Shown here in pieces: positions 12,350 through 22,346 of a stretch of 64,000 bases of DNA. Numbering within the stretch: the first letter of the stretch is position 1; each line of letters begins with the position of its first letter. Below the pieces are notes generated by a model. The model was not told the DNA's origin. It made no database searches and worked only from the letters and a program-made list of their open reading frames with translations. Position numbers and translations under genes: made by a program. This DNA is from Pinus tabuliformis. Its lineage: Eukaryota; Streptophyta; Pinopsida; Pinales; Pinaceae. The DNA is taken from contig CM062820.1 of the NCBI GenBank assembly GCA_031772625.1, positions 317,214,545-317,278,544 of the forward strand, given 5' to 3'.

Positions 12350-13040
12350 TTTCCTTCGATTGGAGTCATTTGATTGCATTCTGCCTTCCATCCTATGTGC
12401 CTTTCTAGATTACAGTAATGCCTATGATAAGGCAGTACCTGGCACTGTCTTGGATGAGGGTGTGTCAGTTAGCCTCATGCCTTTCACTACTTGGCAAGCT
12501 TTGGGCTCCCCACAGCTTGTGCCAGTCATGTAGAATCTGTTGGCATTTGACAGAGGAACTAGTCAACCTTTAGGGATCCTTCCGAAGTTGCCTGTTACTT
12601 TCGGAGGCAAAAATGTCTATATAGATGTCATGGTTGTCCAAGGTGCTTTAGATTTCAGTCTTCTCCTTGGCCGTGACGATGTTTATGCCATGGGGGCCCT
12701 CGTCTCTTCACTTTTCCGTGTGGTTTGTTTTCCACACGACAGAAGAATGGTGACCATAGATCAATTATCGTTCTTTAGTCCCCTGGTGCCTCCTGCGCGG
12801 CTGTCATCCCCTCTCGGTTCTTACTCACAAGTAGTGCCTTCCCAGCCACAAGTAAATTATGTGGCTACTCGTTCCGTCTCTGCCTCTGCTGATGATCATG
12901 CAGATGGTCTCGTACATCATGTACTGGGGGCATTGGAACCTGATCTATCGTTGGTACCTCATGACATGTATTCCTCCCAAAGTGCGTTTCTTCCCTCCCG
13001 CGAAGACCTCTTGGGAGCCATGTTCTCATCCGGCCCATGA
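12350..13040 (+). pseudogene. gag-protease remnant (retropepsin-like), E2
   Basis: The frame reads into an aspartic protease of the Tat/Ogre type: LDEGVSVSLMPF around 12450 carries the catalytic Asp as D-E-G, then QALGSP, GILPKLPVTFGG, VVQGALDF, LLGRDDVYAM and FRVVCFPHDRRMVTIDQLSF. The last strings are typical of the protease end of plant Ogre-like polyproteins. A stop (TAG at about 12531) lies before AFDRGTSQPLG, and another falls near 12405, so the frame is broken. Retropepsins cut Gag-Pol during particle maturation. In E2 nothing polymerase-like follows. Confidence 0.7.
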
Positions 13041-13068
13041 ACAGAGTCCCGATGATAGTTTTGATCTT

Positions 13069-13480
13069 GTGTCAACCTCGTTAGAAAATGAAACAAGGTG
13101 TCCGAGGATAGTTTTGATCTTGTGTCAACCTCGTTAAAAAATGAAACAAGGTGTCCGAGGATAGTTCTTTTCTTGTGTCGACCTCATTAAAAAATGAAAC
13201 AAGGTGTCTGAGGACGGTTCTTATCTTGTGTCAACCTCATTAAAAAATGAAACAAGGAGTCCTAAGGAGTGTTCTTGTTCCTGTGTCAACCTCGTTAAAA
13301 AATGAAACAAGGCTCATGGAGCACAGTTCCTTGTCTTGTGTCAAGCTTGTTAAAAAATGAAACAAGGAGTCTCGAGCATAGTTCCCCATCTTGTGTCAAG
13401 CTCATTAAAAAATGAAACAAGGGTTATGAGGATAGTTATTTTACTATGTCAACCTTATTAAAAAATGAAACAACTCCCTT
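13069..13480 (+). repeat. tandem repeat, about 8 units of 50-57 bp, each a hairpin
   Basis: Eight units share CTTGTGTCAACCTCGTTAAA then AAATGAAACAAGG. CTTGTGTC and GAAACAAG at the two ends pair over seven of eight bases, leaving the CTCGTTAAA core in the loop. The variable 20 bp between units differ (for example TGTCCGAGGATAG or AGTCTCGAGCATAG). E3 keeps at least three degenerate units at about 61905-62055. Confidence 0.8.
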
Positions 13481-15583
13481 TCCAAATCGAGTCTTTGCTT
13501 AATATCTCGTAAAATCTAGGTCGAATCTTTCCAAGATCTCGAAAGTGAACCTTCATTCCATCCACCTCGTTGAATGCAATGAAGCTTAGGGGGCATGTAC
13601 CTCGATTTGCGTCATTATACTGGGGGCATGCGAACTTATAACAAGCATAGTTTTCGTTTCAAGCTTGTGTAAACATGAAACCAAATCCAAGCAGAGTTCT
13701 CCATGGTTCAAGCTTGTGTAAAAGTGAACCCATACCTGATTTACACCTCGTGATTGTTGTTTTTTATCTACTAAATTCTGCTAGATGAGCCTTGGTTGTT
13801 TCATTCCATTGCCACCATCTCTTTGGCTGATCATATGCTTTCACTTAGTTGTTTTTCCTTTCTTGAAGAACCGCAACAATGAGTGGTTTTATTAGCTAGC
13901 CTCTTGACTATTACGTGTTTTGGGCAGTTCCACCATTGTCGGAACCAGATGCTACCCTTTATACCACTCATTCCTCTAGGATGAGTCATCTTTAAGCTAT
14001 TTTTCTGACTCGTAAAAAATAAAAAGATTTCCGAGTTTTTCCTTTTTGACTCGTTAAATGGAATAAAATGGTGGTCCACCTTTAGCTCTTTCCTGATCGT
14101 ATAAACATGAAAAGATCGCCGAACTTTTGTTGTTTCAGGTTCGATACTGGTCACAAAACGACGTGTCTTCGATCGCTTTTTTACTTTTTCAGATCGAGGC
14201 CACTAATTACAAAAAGTACTCCTTGATCATAATGGTCAAGTGGTTCTCTTGAGTATTATTTTACACTTTTTCGGGCTCAAGGGACACAAATGTACGAAAA
14301 AGGACCCCCTAGAGTTTTCTTTTCCGTGTCTTTTTCAAACTCTGTAAACATGAAAAAGACTCTGAGTTTTCCCTATTTCGGACTCATTAAACCTTGACAG
14401 CATTGGACTCGTCGCCATGATGAGACTCGAGCTTCTCCTCCCTAGAGTTCATTAAACTATCACTAGGTTGGATTCATTCGTAGGTCGAACTTACATTACA
14501 AGCATATGCTATCCCCTTCAAGCTTGTTTCCAAAAATAAATGGGGTACTTGCCAGCAATGGTGGGGGAAAATTTGGAAATCATCATTGGTTACCTGCAGT
14601 AGCTAGTCACTCTTGAACATCGACACTTTGCTTCTTGTCAGGTTGGGATATCCACACATCGTCATTTGGCCTTCCGGGGCTTTGGGTTGCCATTTTTCCT
14701 CATTCCATCTGATCCATGTTCTCTCCGTCAGACCTCCAATCCCTTGGTACCAAAATGCTGCCACATTCCGGAGTCGTGTCGCTGATATGTTCAAGAGTAT
14801 AATCCTTCTGCAGTTCACACCCTTACCTCCTCCTCTGATGCTCTATTTCACCATCTACTGCTTGTTCCTTATCTCATGTCGTTGATGGGGGAAACATTAT
14901 GGCCCTCCTGCGACAGATCGTCTCTTGTCGACGCCAGCTCATATCCAATAGACTGATCTAGAGACCCCCTTTGGTACCTTGGAACTTGCATGCCTCAATG
15001 GCAAGTTCTTCGCTCCTGACAATAGACTCTCATCATTGGTCTTTGATTGGGTGATTCCATGAGTGTTCGACTTCAGCTCATTTTTCACACTTCGTGGATT
15101 GTACTGGACAGTACCTTGAGAGCCATTGGCATTATTGGTGGTTTCTCTCATGCTTGTTAATGGTTTTCATCATTGACTGATAATCAAGCGACTTTCTATC
15201 ATGCTCGACTTCAGCACATCTGTTCACATGCTAGAATTTGTACTATGATTGGTTGGGTTTCAAGACCCTGGACTAAGATTACATATGTTCGGGTTGCATG
15301 GATTGGTTCGTGATTACATACATGACTCTTTGATGGATGGCTGCAACCATACCTTTATCATTATCATGGTCTTACTAGCTGTATGGCTGTGTCCATACCA
15401 CAGACCACGTTTCATATGTCTTTTGGATGGCTGCACCCATGCCTTGACTACATGTATTTCACTATCAGAGATATCAGTTGTACTTGCACGTGCAGGTTCT
15501 TCTAGGTGGTATTCCAGTTCAGACAGTTTCGTAAAGCATTTCATCCCTCCCACTCTCTCGGGCTTCATGCTTTAGGGGGCATT
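13481..15583 (+). other. E2 non-coding 3' internal region with hairpin array
   Basis: Motif copies with the CTCGTTAAA core continue near 13661, 13709, 14009, 14045, 14092, 14336, 14381 and 14446. A strong hairpin GAACTTGC/GCAAGTTC is at 14982-15008 and is conserved with compensating changes at 63231-63257. Repeats of GATGGCTG..CCATACC lie at about 15335-15450. TCATGCTTTAGGGGG at 15566-15580 is the putative polypurine tract. I see no conserved open frame. Confidence 0.6.
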
Positions 15584-16652
15584 TGTTACACAGTAATTTG
15601 TCACTGTCCTCATATCAGTCCCTCTATTGTGTCATGTGTCAAATAAACATGTTCATATATTCCCACTCATGTAAGAAGATTAAGCAAATGCTCTCTGATG
15701 CTGAAGATTGACCCTTTTTTACTAAGTTCCTGCATCGTCGCTAGTAAACCCTTAAAATCTGCGATGGTCCTCTATCATGCACTGTATCATTACGATGTCG
15801 TCGCTAGTCCCTAGTTCATGACCTGCGATGATCCAGATTTGGCAAATTAGTTCAAACAGTCGGCCTTCTGGATGTTTCTGGAGCTGGTTGTTGGGTCAGT
15901 TTGGGTCGCCTTTCCACCTCTGGGATGGTGGTTCCACTTCTTTTGCAACCTCCCTTGAGGATAACCTCCCTCTCCCTCATTTTATGGAGTCTCCTCCTCC
16001 TATAAAATCACTCACCATTGATATGATCTGCTAGTTGCTAGTTTTTAGTTATTTTGGTTGTATAGTGTTGCTACTACTTTTGAGTTTGGTAGATATTTTT
16101 GGTGTGAGTGTGAAAAGTGTGGGATTGCTTTATAGTTTGCAAGAAGGTGTGGAGTGCCCTTAACCTTGTGTTAAAGCTTGTGAGTAAGAGAGAGAGAGAT
16201 ATATTTCTATTTGGGAGACCCATCTTTGAGAGTGAATTCTTGAAGAAACACACTGGTTAGACCCTCTGAGAAGGCTTGCAACGTCAAGACTTGGTTGTAA
16301 GATTTTCTCTTGATTTATTATTAATACAATCAATGATGATTTCCTATGTCTTGTATGCAATTTACTTGATAGCTCATGACTTCTTGACTTTATGAGTAAA
16401 TAGATCATTATTGTTTCTCGGTTACATGCTCTGTTGTTTCTTTGTGGTGTTTCAGGTTGATCACTTATTAAGGAGAAGGAAACGGAAGCTGGAGTAGCGC
16501 AACAGAACTTCATCAACCACCGGTTTGAGCTAGGCCTCCAACAATGACTATTTAAGGGAATTAATTTTTGTTTTGTCCTTGCTGTGACTAGACCCACTCT
16601 AGGGCTAGAGGGGTTGCCTTTGTTTGTAGAGGGAACACTTTCCTGCATCACA
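15584..16652 (+). mobile_element. 3' LTR of E2
   Basis: It starts TGTTACACAG after the polypurine tract and ends ...CTGCATCACA, length 1069 bp. TATA (CTATAAAA) lies at 16000. The right part shares GGTTGTAAGATTTTC, GATTTCCTATG and GACTAGACC blocks with E1. The next bases belong to an unrelated gag remnant, so GGTTC at 16653-16657 may be one half of the target duplication; the other half is lost with the 5' end. Confidence 0.75.
16000..16007 (+). promoter_or_regulatory. TATA box of E2 LTR
   Basis: CTATAAAA is placed 416 bp after the LTR start and 652 bp before its end, matching the positions in E3 (458/578) and E4 (429/597). Confidence 0.55.
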
Positions 16653-16850
16653 GGTTCAAAATCCTTATGTCCAAGGGTAGTAGGTGCAAAATCCCTATGT
16701 CCAAGGGAAATAGGACCAGAATCCTTATGTCCAAGGACAACATGTGCAAAACCCTTATGTCCAGGGGAAACATTTTCAACACCCTTATGCCCAAGGGTAG
16801 CAAGTGAAAAATCCATATGTCCAAGGTCAACAGGTTCAATAACCTTTTAA
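16653..16850 (+). repeat. 30-bp tandem repeat coding a Gln/Pro/Tyr decapeptide
   Basis: Exact 30-bp periodicity: ATCCTTATGTCCAAGG-like units start at 16661, 16691, 16721, 16751, 16781 and 16811, with a worn one at 16841. In the gag frame each unit encodes a version of NPYVQG plus variable residues. Both strands are open over much of it only because the period is a multiple of three. Confidence 0.8.
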
Positions 16851-17468
16851 CCCATATGTTGCTTATTAGCAACCTATGGTTGGACAGTTTCAAGGCTATC
16901 AAGGTCATAATCCTCCCTACAAGAAAGGTAACCTATAGTGGGGGAAAAATCAAATTCCATATGGACAAAACCCTCCACTATGGGGACAAAATCCTTACCA
17001 AGAAGGATGGGTTTTGCAGTCCATGCCTACTCATAGGCCTCAAATGCCTTTCAATACACAATTGCCATTATTGGCCACATTGGAGTTGCCAGATGTGTCT
17101 AGAATCAAGAATGATCCTATTCTTCATTCGCCATACTAGCCTCTGGTTCCGTCCAAGATTCCAAGCGATTTTTCGAAGTTTGAAGGAAATGAGAAAGAGG
17201 ATCCACAAGCCCACGTGATGACATATCACCTCTGGTGCTCCTCAAATTTGTATGTTGATGATTCCATTCATCTCCAGATTTTCCAACGAACTCTCACAGG
17301 TTGCTATAGCCAAGTGGTACATCGAACTGCCTCGAAGTACCTATCATGATTTAACACTCTTGCTATGGCCTTTCTTAGACATTTCCAGCTGCCGGTTCAC
17401 TATGAAATTGGCACCCATCTGCTAACATCACTCAAGCAAGAAACTGCGACCCACATCTCTGATCACAT
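16653..17468 (+). pseudogene. gag remnant of an older Ty3 element
   Basis: The reading frame through 16690-17340 gives decapeptide repeats like QNPYVQG, then LPDVSRIKNDPI, SDFSKFEGNEKEDPQAHVM, YHLWCSSN, DDSIHLQIFQRTLTG. This is a capsid-type Retrotrans_gag domain. After a frameshift near 17350 it continues AFLRHFQLPVHYE, HLLTSLKQETATHISDH and stops where the E4 LTR begins at 17469. Several in-frame stops are present. Gag proteins form the retroelement particle. It may be the 5' part of the old Ty3 element whose pol resumes at 33675; the reading direction is the same. Confidence 0.7.
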
Positions 17469-18495
17469 TGTTATACAACAAATTTATCTCCTCATCAACA
17501 CAGAGGGGAAAGACATGATAGCTGAAACAAAGATCACAATCATAGGCCTTGATTCCATACTAACACTGGCTATGCACTAACAACCTGCTTTATAAAGCTT
17601 ATTACCAAGCCTGAAGGTGCGTTAGTGACCCTACTAAAGCATGTTTCTAGTATGGGAACAATGTTAGTGAAACTTGGTGAAGTTCCAAGGGTCAAAGGAA
17701 TGAATTGACTCACAAATATCTAGATATTTGTCCCTAAAATTACTCAAGAAAAACAAGGAAACATCCAAATTTGAGATATTTGGAGGATTTATAATCTAAA
17801 AAAAGGAGGCAAATGGGAAAGAGCTGAAAAGCATGGAAAGTCCATTGCTTTTGCCCTAGTGAACTCAAGGAGGAGCTTGGAAACCTTAACTCAATTGCTA
17901 TATAAGCAAAGTGAGGGTTATTGTGAAAGAGGTCGGAACATTTGAAAGGATATCATACTTGAGTGTTGAGCATTGACTCATATCATAAGAAGTGAGCAAG
18001 AAGGGGGAGAGAGAGAGAATCTGGAGGGGTAAAGGAAGGCTGATACAACAAATGGTTGTAATCACTCTTCCAACATTAATATAGAACTATAGTTGTACTG
18101 TCTACTCATGGTGTTGATACTATCATTCATTTAGTTGTTTGTTCAATGCCTATTAGCATGAGTAGCTTAGTTGTATGCAATTAGATGTTCTTTTATATAT
18201 TCATGTATTAGTTATCAGAGTTGTATGTTGTGATTACGCTTGTCTCTTCTATGTGTAGGACTTGACTTTGGAGCTGACTTTGAGGGAGTTCCACTTGGCT
18301 GCATTGAGATCTCCAAACAAATCTACACGGAGACTTGAGGTAATCTACTTCTAATGCTTTGATAGTTACTTATTGTCTATGAACACACACGTAACTTTGT
18401 GTAGTTGCAGATAATCTTATAGTCTGTCGAAGGTCCTAGGAAGACCTTTGAGGGAATGTACATTCTCCATACACTGTGCATTTTACCCCATAGCA
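17469..18495 (+). mobile_element. LTR of Ogre-like element E4
   Basis: It starts TGTTATACAAC inside the gag remnant (E3 LTR starts TGTTATAGACA) and ends ...CATAGCA, length 1027 bp against 1037 bp in E3. TATA (CTATATAAG) is at 17898. The right part has the shared GGTTGTAATC and LTR-end features. A degenerate primer site follows at once, making this a 5' LTR. CACAT at 17464-17468 is the expected left target copy. Confidence 0.65.
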
Positions 18496-18499
18496 GAAT

Positions 18500-18517
18500 T
18501 GGAGACTCTATTGGGGA
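18500..18517 (+). promoter_or_regulatory. degenerate primer-binding site of E4
   Basis: TGGAGACTCTATTGGGGA matches the E3 site TGGCGACTCCGCTGGGGA at 14 of 18 bases and lies 4 nt after the LTR end. This is the primer site type known from Ogre elements, which use tRNA-Arg. Confidence 0.6.
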
Positions 18518-19869
18518 CTATACATCTAGTTCCCGGTTTACCTAGACTCTTCTATGTTTTCTCCTCCTTCTAAGAACTCCCTATACTTCTACAATCCCTT
18601 TCTGACCCACCAAAGATTTTGTTGCATCTTGCCTACAAGTATTCACCTTTGAATCTGATCTTGAAAACCCTTTGTTTGACTGATTTCCTACACTAACGCA
18701 GGTTAGTAGGCTACATAGAGCTTTATAAAGCACTGTGCATGTTCACAGGGAGCGTTAGTGGGCCTACTAACTCTCTGTAGCCACTGTTACAGAGCGTTAG
18801 TCACCCAATACCTTTATTTTTAGCAGTGCCTGAAAGACAAAAGGGATAGGAAGCCTTCTCATGGACTGACGAAAGATTTGTAACTGCATTTTGCTAGCAA
18901 AATAGGTGTCCTAAATTATTTTTTTAGGAAATCATTTTTTTTCTTTCTTAAAAGCATTTTTTTCAAAAGAACAACTCACATTTTTTATTCATTGTTCTGT
19001 TTAGTTGGTTAAAAGATGCTCTCTTTTGGTTTCAAGTAGTTGTTAAGAAACATTGGAAAGAAGTTCTTTGGTTATGCATGTGTTAAATGACTGAAATGCA
19101 TGGAAATAATATGAATATGTGAAAAACTCTCACTTGTAGAATACAACTTGTTTTCATCGAATTGAATTTTTTTTAAAGCATTGTTTTTTGCATGATTTAT
19201 TGAGTCAGAGTCTCATCACATTTCATACATCAACTCCCCTACCAAAGACAATAATCAAGTACACATAAAATTTACCTAAAATCAATCAGTAACTCTTTAT
19301 TGAGCAAACAAACATTAGCTAGGCTAGGATCTTGGGATAAGCAGAGTGAGTAAAACTGCCCAAGATCGAACACCAAACTAGTGTCATTAAAAGAGAGAAA
19401 AATTCCTTCTGCACTCATACTATCGAGACCACTCCAGTAAAAGTGGAGCTAAATATGAGACAACATCGGACTGTAAGTGAAGGTAGCCCACCTTCTCTTA
19501 CAAATCCTTTGGGTATTCTGTGTATTGGGGATCCCTTTGGGGATTTCGGAGCTGAGTCGGGGACTTAGGTATCTTGCCCACACAACGTGCTATCTACAAC
19601 TATGTCCCCCTCGGTGGTGTCTGTGATCTAAGATATCTTTAGTGGCCAAACTTATAGGGACTTACACAAGGTGACTGGGACGGGTTGTCCTGGTACCTAA
19701 CATAGATGGACCTACTCTGTCTTTAGTTTTTGGGAGGGTGCTCATTTTCATGAGAGTACTTGGCCCCTCAATTTGATGTTCAGGCGAAGCACTAGAGTAA
19801 CCATAACTGTACATCTGGCCAGCCTTCTCTATTATTCATTGAGATACTGGGTTTCATTTCATTTGAAAC
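18518..19869 (+). other. leader remnant of E4, cut at 19870
   Basis: Non-coding. A G+C-richer block at about 19490-19760 lies 1.0 kb after the primer site; E3 has a comparable block 1.2 kb after its own (59300-59520). At 19870 the sequence switches abruptly into the middle of the Athila-like LTR. No gag of E4 is present in the window. Confidence 0.45.
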
Positions 19870-20885
19870 TTTCGGTTTGGTGACAGTCATAAGCATTTGT
19901 TTCATTTACACTGCTCTCTCTCATTCCATTACCTCATTCTCCATCTTGATCACGCATGCAAACACATCTTTGACCTCTGTTCTGCTCTGTTTTCTCCCAC
20001 AGTCTTTCACTCCTCACGTACTTCCATTCTCTAGCCCTTTTGTTGACCTAGCCCTCTATCTTCCAACCTACTTCCTACACTCATTTCCCATCCTATTCCT
20101 CCACTTCTGAGCCATCACCAGCCTTATTCCTACCTTACACATCTCCCCCTACCATTCCATCACTCACCCATCACTTCAAACACTCACGGTAGGTCATCCT
20201 GTAGCAATTCGTAGACATCCTGTAGAAATCTCTGCGTATCCTGTAGGATCCCCTGCAGACATCCTGTAGGAGGCCACTCACTCGGTTGCTGAGCTTCTGA
20301 ATGTGAGGAACCTCTGTGGATGGATGCTAAGGATCCCTAGGGACCTCTCCTAGCCTCCCCAACCTGTCCCATGCTTTCCTTCCTTCTCCATCCCATCTGC
20401 ACAACCAAACCCTAGTTAGCACAAAATCACAATCATTCCATCCACTTAAAGGAAAAATACAAAAACATGTCTTTTATGATGCAAGTAGCTTAGATCCATG
20501 CATTTCCACTTATTAGAGGTAACAGCAGCATTGGTAGAGGTTTCATTCACATTCTTTGCATTGTAGAGGATAGACTAGTTAAATTAGGGTTTCCTAGGTT
20601 TACATGCTTTGATTTTCTTTCAGTTCATTTTTGTCAAGTAAAGTAGCTTCCCTTTGAGAATAGCTTTCGTCCATCAATTAGCAAGCTTCTTCTGAGAGCC
20701 TATAGAAGTTGGCTTGAGCCCTAGCGGACTTGTGCCAGCTGACCAAGTGACAGCTGCGACAAGAGCTAGTACTTGTGCATATAGCACCGTCACTTCCAAG
20801 TTTGTACGAACTATCGGGTTGATAAAATGAGAGACAGGAAGCCCCAGGAGTTGTAGCATTCTTGCTACAATACTGGAGCTCACCA
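19870..20885 (+). mobile_element. partial 5' LTR of the Athila-like element
   Basis: Matches 32659-33674 base for base in length and ends ...GAGCTCACCA. Similarity to the 3' LTR stops at 19870, whereas the 3' LTR continues about 1.1 kb further left. The U3 part with its promoter is therefore missing. It contains four inverted CTACAGGA sites at 20197, 20218, 20239 and 20262. Confidence 0.85.
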
Positions 20886-20891
20886 TCTTTT

Positions 20892-20909
20892 TGGCGCCGT
20901 TGCCGGGGA
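20892..20909 (+). promoter_or_regulatory. primer-binding site, tRNA-Asp type
   Basis: TGGCGCCGTTGCCGGGGA is complementary to the 3' end of plant tRNA-Asp including CCA, and lies 6 nt after the LTR. This primer is characteristic of Athila elements. It starts minus-strand DNA synthesis. Confidence 0.9.
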
Positions 20910-21004
20910 AGCGTCAGAGTATTAGTAATTGTTGCTTTTCTTCTACTTTCGTACTCTTGCTTTCTGCTAATAGTTTACTTCATTTCCATTCTGCAAAAGT
21001 AGCA

Positions 21005-21196
21005 TAGACATTTCCTGCTTTCATAGATTAGCATTTCCTGCTTTCACAGATTAGCATTTCCTGCTTTCACAGATTAGCATTTCCTGCTTTCACAGATTAG
21101 CATTTCCTGCTTTCACAGATTAGCATTTCTTGCTTTCATAGATTAGCATTTCCTGCTTTCATAGGTTAGTATTTCTTGCTTTCCTAGATTAGCTTT
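21005..21196 (+). repeat. 23-bp tandem repeat in the leader, about 8 units
   Basis: Units of ATTTCCTGCTTTCACAGAT plus TAGC repeat about eight times between primer site and gag, the middle ones almost identical. The outer units carry CATAG or CTTGC variants. No stem-loop is obvious; it is non-coding. Confidence 0.85.
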
Positions 21197-21311
21197 CCAA
21201 TTCCGCAATTTCATTTGAGCAAGATAGTTAGTTGTAGATCACTCTGTTTCAGTTTTGCAGGTACCAAAGAAAAAGCAAAAGCAATCAAAAAGGAAAAGTC
21301 CTTTCCATTTC

Positions 21312-22346
21312 ATGCCTCGTAGGAACCGAGATAGATCAGGCAAATTCCTACCAAACACCCCCACCACATCACTGAGTCACCCTTCTCTCTTCTTTGGTGA
21401 CAGTGACCCAGAGGAACCTATAGGTGAACATCCTGAGATATACCAAGACCCTATAGAAGAAGAAGAGTTAGAGACCACTCCATCTGAAGCCATGGCTGAT
21501 AATAGAAGAGAAGATGAGAGAATAGAAGGAGCTTTCCCCATCCGAGAGACCAATGGAGAGATGAAAATGAAGAACATTAGCCCCTCCGCCTTACCTCACT
21601 TCCATGGGTTGACCACTGAAGATCCAGATACCTTCCTGTTTGAATTTGCTGTCCTTTGTAGAACCTATGACTATACTAAAGATGAGCAAAAGCTGAAGCT
21701 TTTCCCTTCCACTCTTAAGGATGCAGCACTACGCTGGTTCATGGGATTACTTGGGAATAGTATCGCTACTTGGGCTCAGATGCAGCAAGCCTTCAATACC
21801 AAGTATAGGGATTACTGTAGGTCTAAGGAAACCAAGGGAGAGATCTTTCGGATGACCATGGGGAATGATGAGTCTTTAGAGGATTATGAGGAGAGGTTCC
21901 AACTTAGCTATAAGCGGGCCAGGTGCACACTTGACCCTGAATCCCTCAAGTTGGTTCTACTCCGAGGAGTCCCTGAAGATCTCTTAGACACCCTTCACAT
22001 GTTAGCTGGGGGGGACATTTACCAACTGCCTTACGAGGACATCAAGACTGTGTTTAGAAATCATTCCAGGGCAGCTAGGAAACGAGGTAGAGGAAATCTC
22101 CTCTCCACTGGTGTCCCTTTCTCCAAACATGAGTTTACAAACCAATTAGAAGATCTTAAGAGTGAGGTGAGACAGACCATTGCCATGCAGCTGGACACAT
22201 TCAGGATCCAGCAGAAGAAAGAAGAAGCTGAGAGAGCCTTGGCTGTCTTCTGCCCTAGGTGCACCAGAAGACACCCTACGAACGAATGTCCATTGCATTT
22301 GGTTGAAGTGTGTTTCGTTTGTGAGGAGGACCACCCAACAAATTAG
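21312..22346 (+). pseudogene. gag: Gag of the Athila-like element (nonsense-mutated)
   Basis: Gag builds the particle that packages element RNA. The first ATG in the open frame is at 21312 (MPRRNRDRSGKF). Residues about 95-230 match a Retrotrans_gag capsid domain: FHGLTTEDPDTFLFEF, DAALRWFMGLL, ETKGEIFRM, LEDYEERFQ. Near the end lies a CX2CX3HX4C zinc knuckle (CFVCEEDH...), cut by TAG at 22344-22346 one residue before its last Cys. The same frame continues directly into pol at 22347, so gag and pol form one polyprotein frame and this stop is a mutation, most simply CAG to TAG, not a programmed terminator. Confidence 0.85.

Larger units (their letters stand above)
12193..16652 (+). mobile_element. 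E2: 5'-truncated non-autonomous Tat/Ogre-like element
   Basis: Second copy of the family seen at 57035-64000. It keeps the end of gag and the protease (12193-13040), a tandem hairpin array (13069-13480), the non-coding 3' block (13481-15583) and the 3' LTR (15584-16652). The 5' LTR, primer site, leader and most of gag are missing; similarity to E3 begins near 12200. As in E3, only about 2.5 kb separates protease from the 3' LTR and no polymerase or integrase is present, so this layout is a family trait and not a private deletion. Confidence 0.75.

Noticed and set aside
12166..12408. Short overlapping open frames on both strands
   Set aside because: They fall in the decayed end of gag upstream of the protease and match no family.
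16160..16816. Minus-strand open frame of 218 codons with LGHKDF repeats
   Set aside because: Shadow of the 30-bp repeat and LTR; the plus-strand gag frame explains the repeat.
19877..20110. Open frame of 77 codons, membrane-like, in the Athila LTR
   Set aside because: It lies in the LTR with a near-identical copy at 32666-32899, hydrophobic only because of C/T-rich DNA; starts do not match a gene.
21005..21196. CRISPR-like or minisatellite array at the leader
   Set aside because: The 23-bp units are contiguous with no spacers; a simple tandem repeat.
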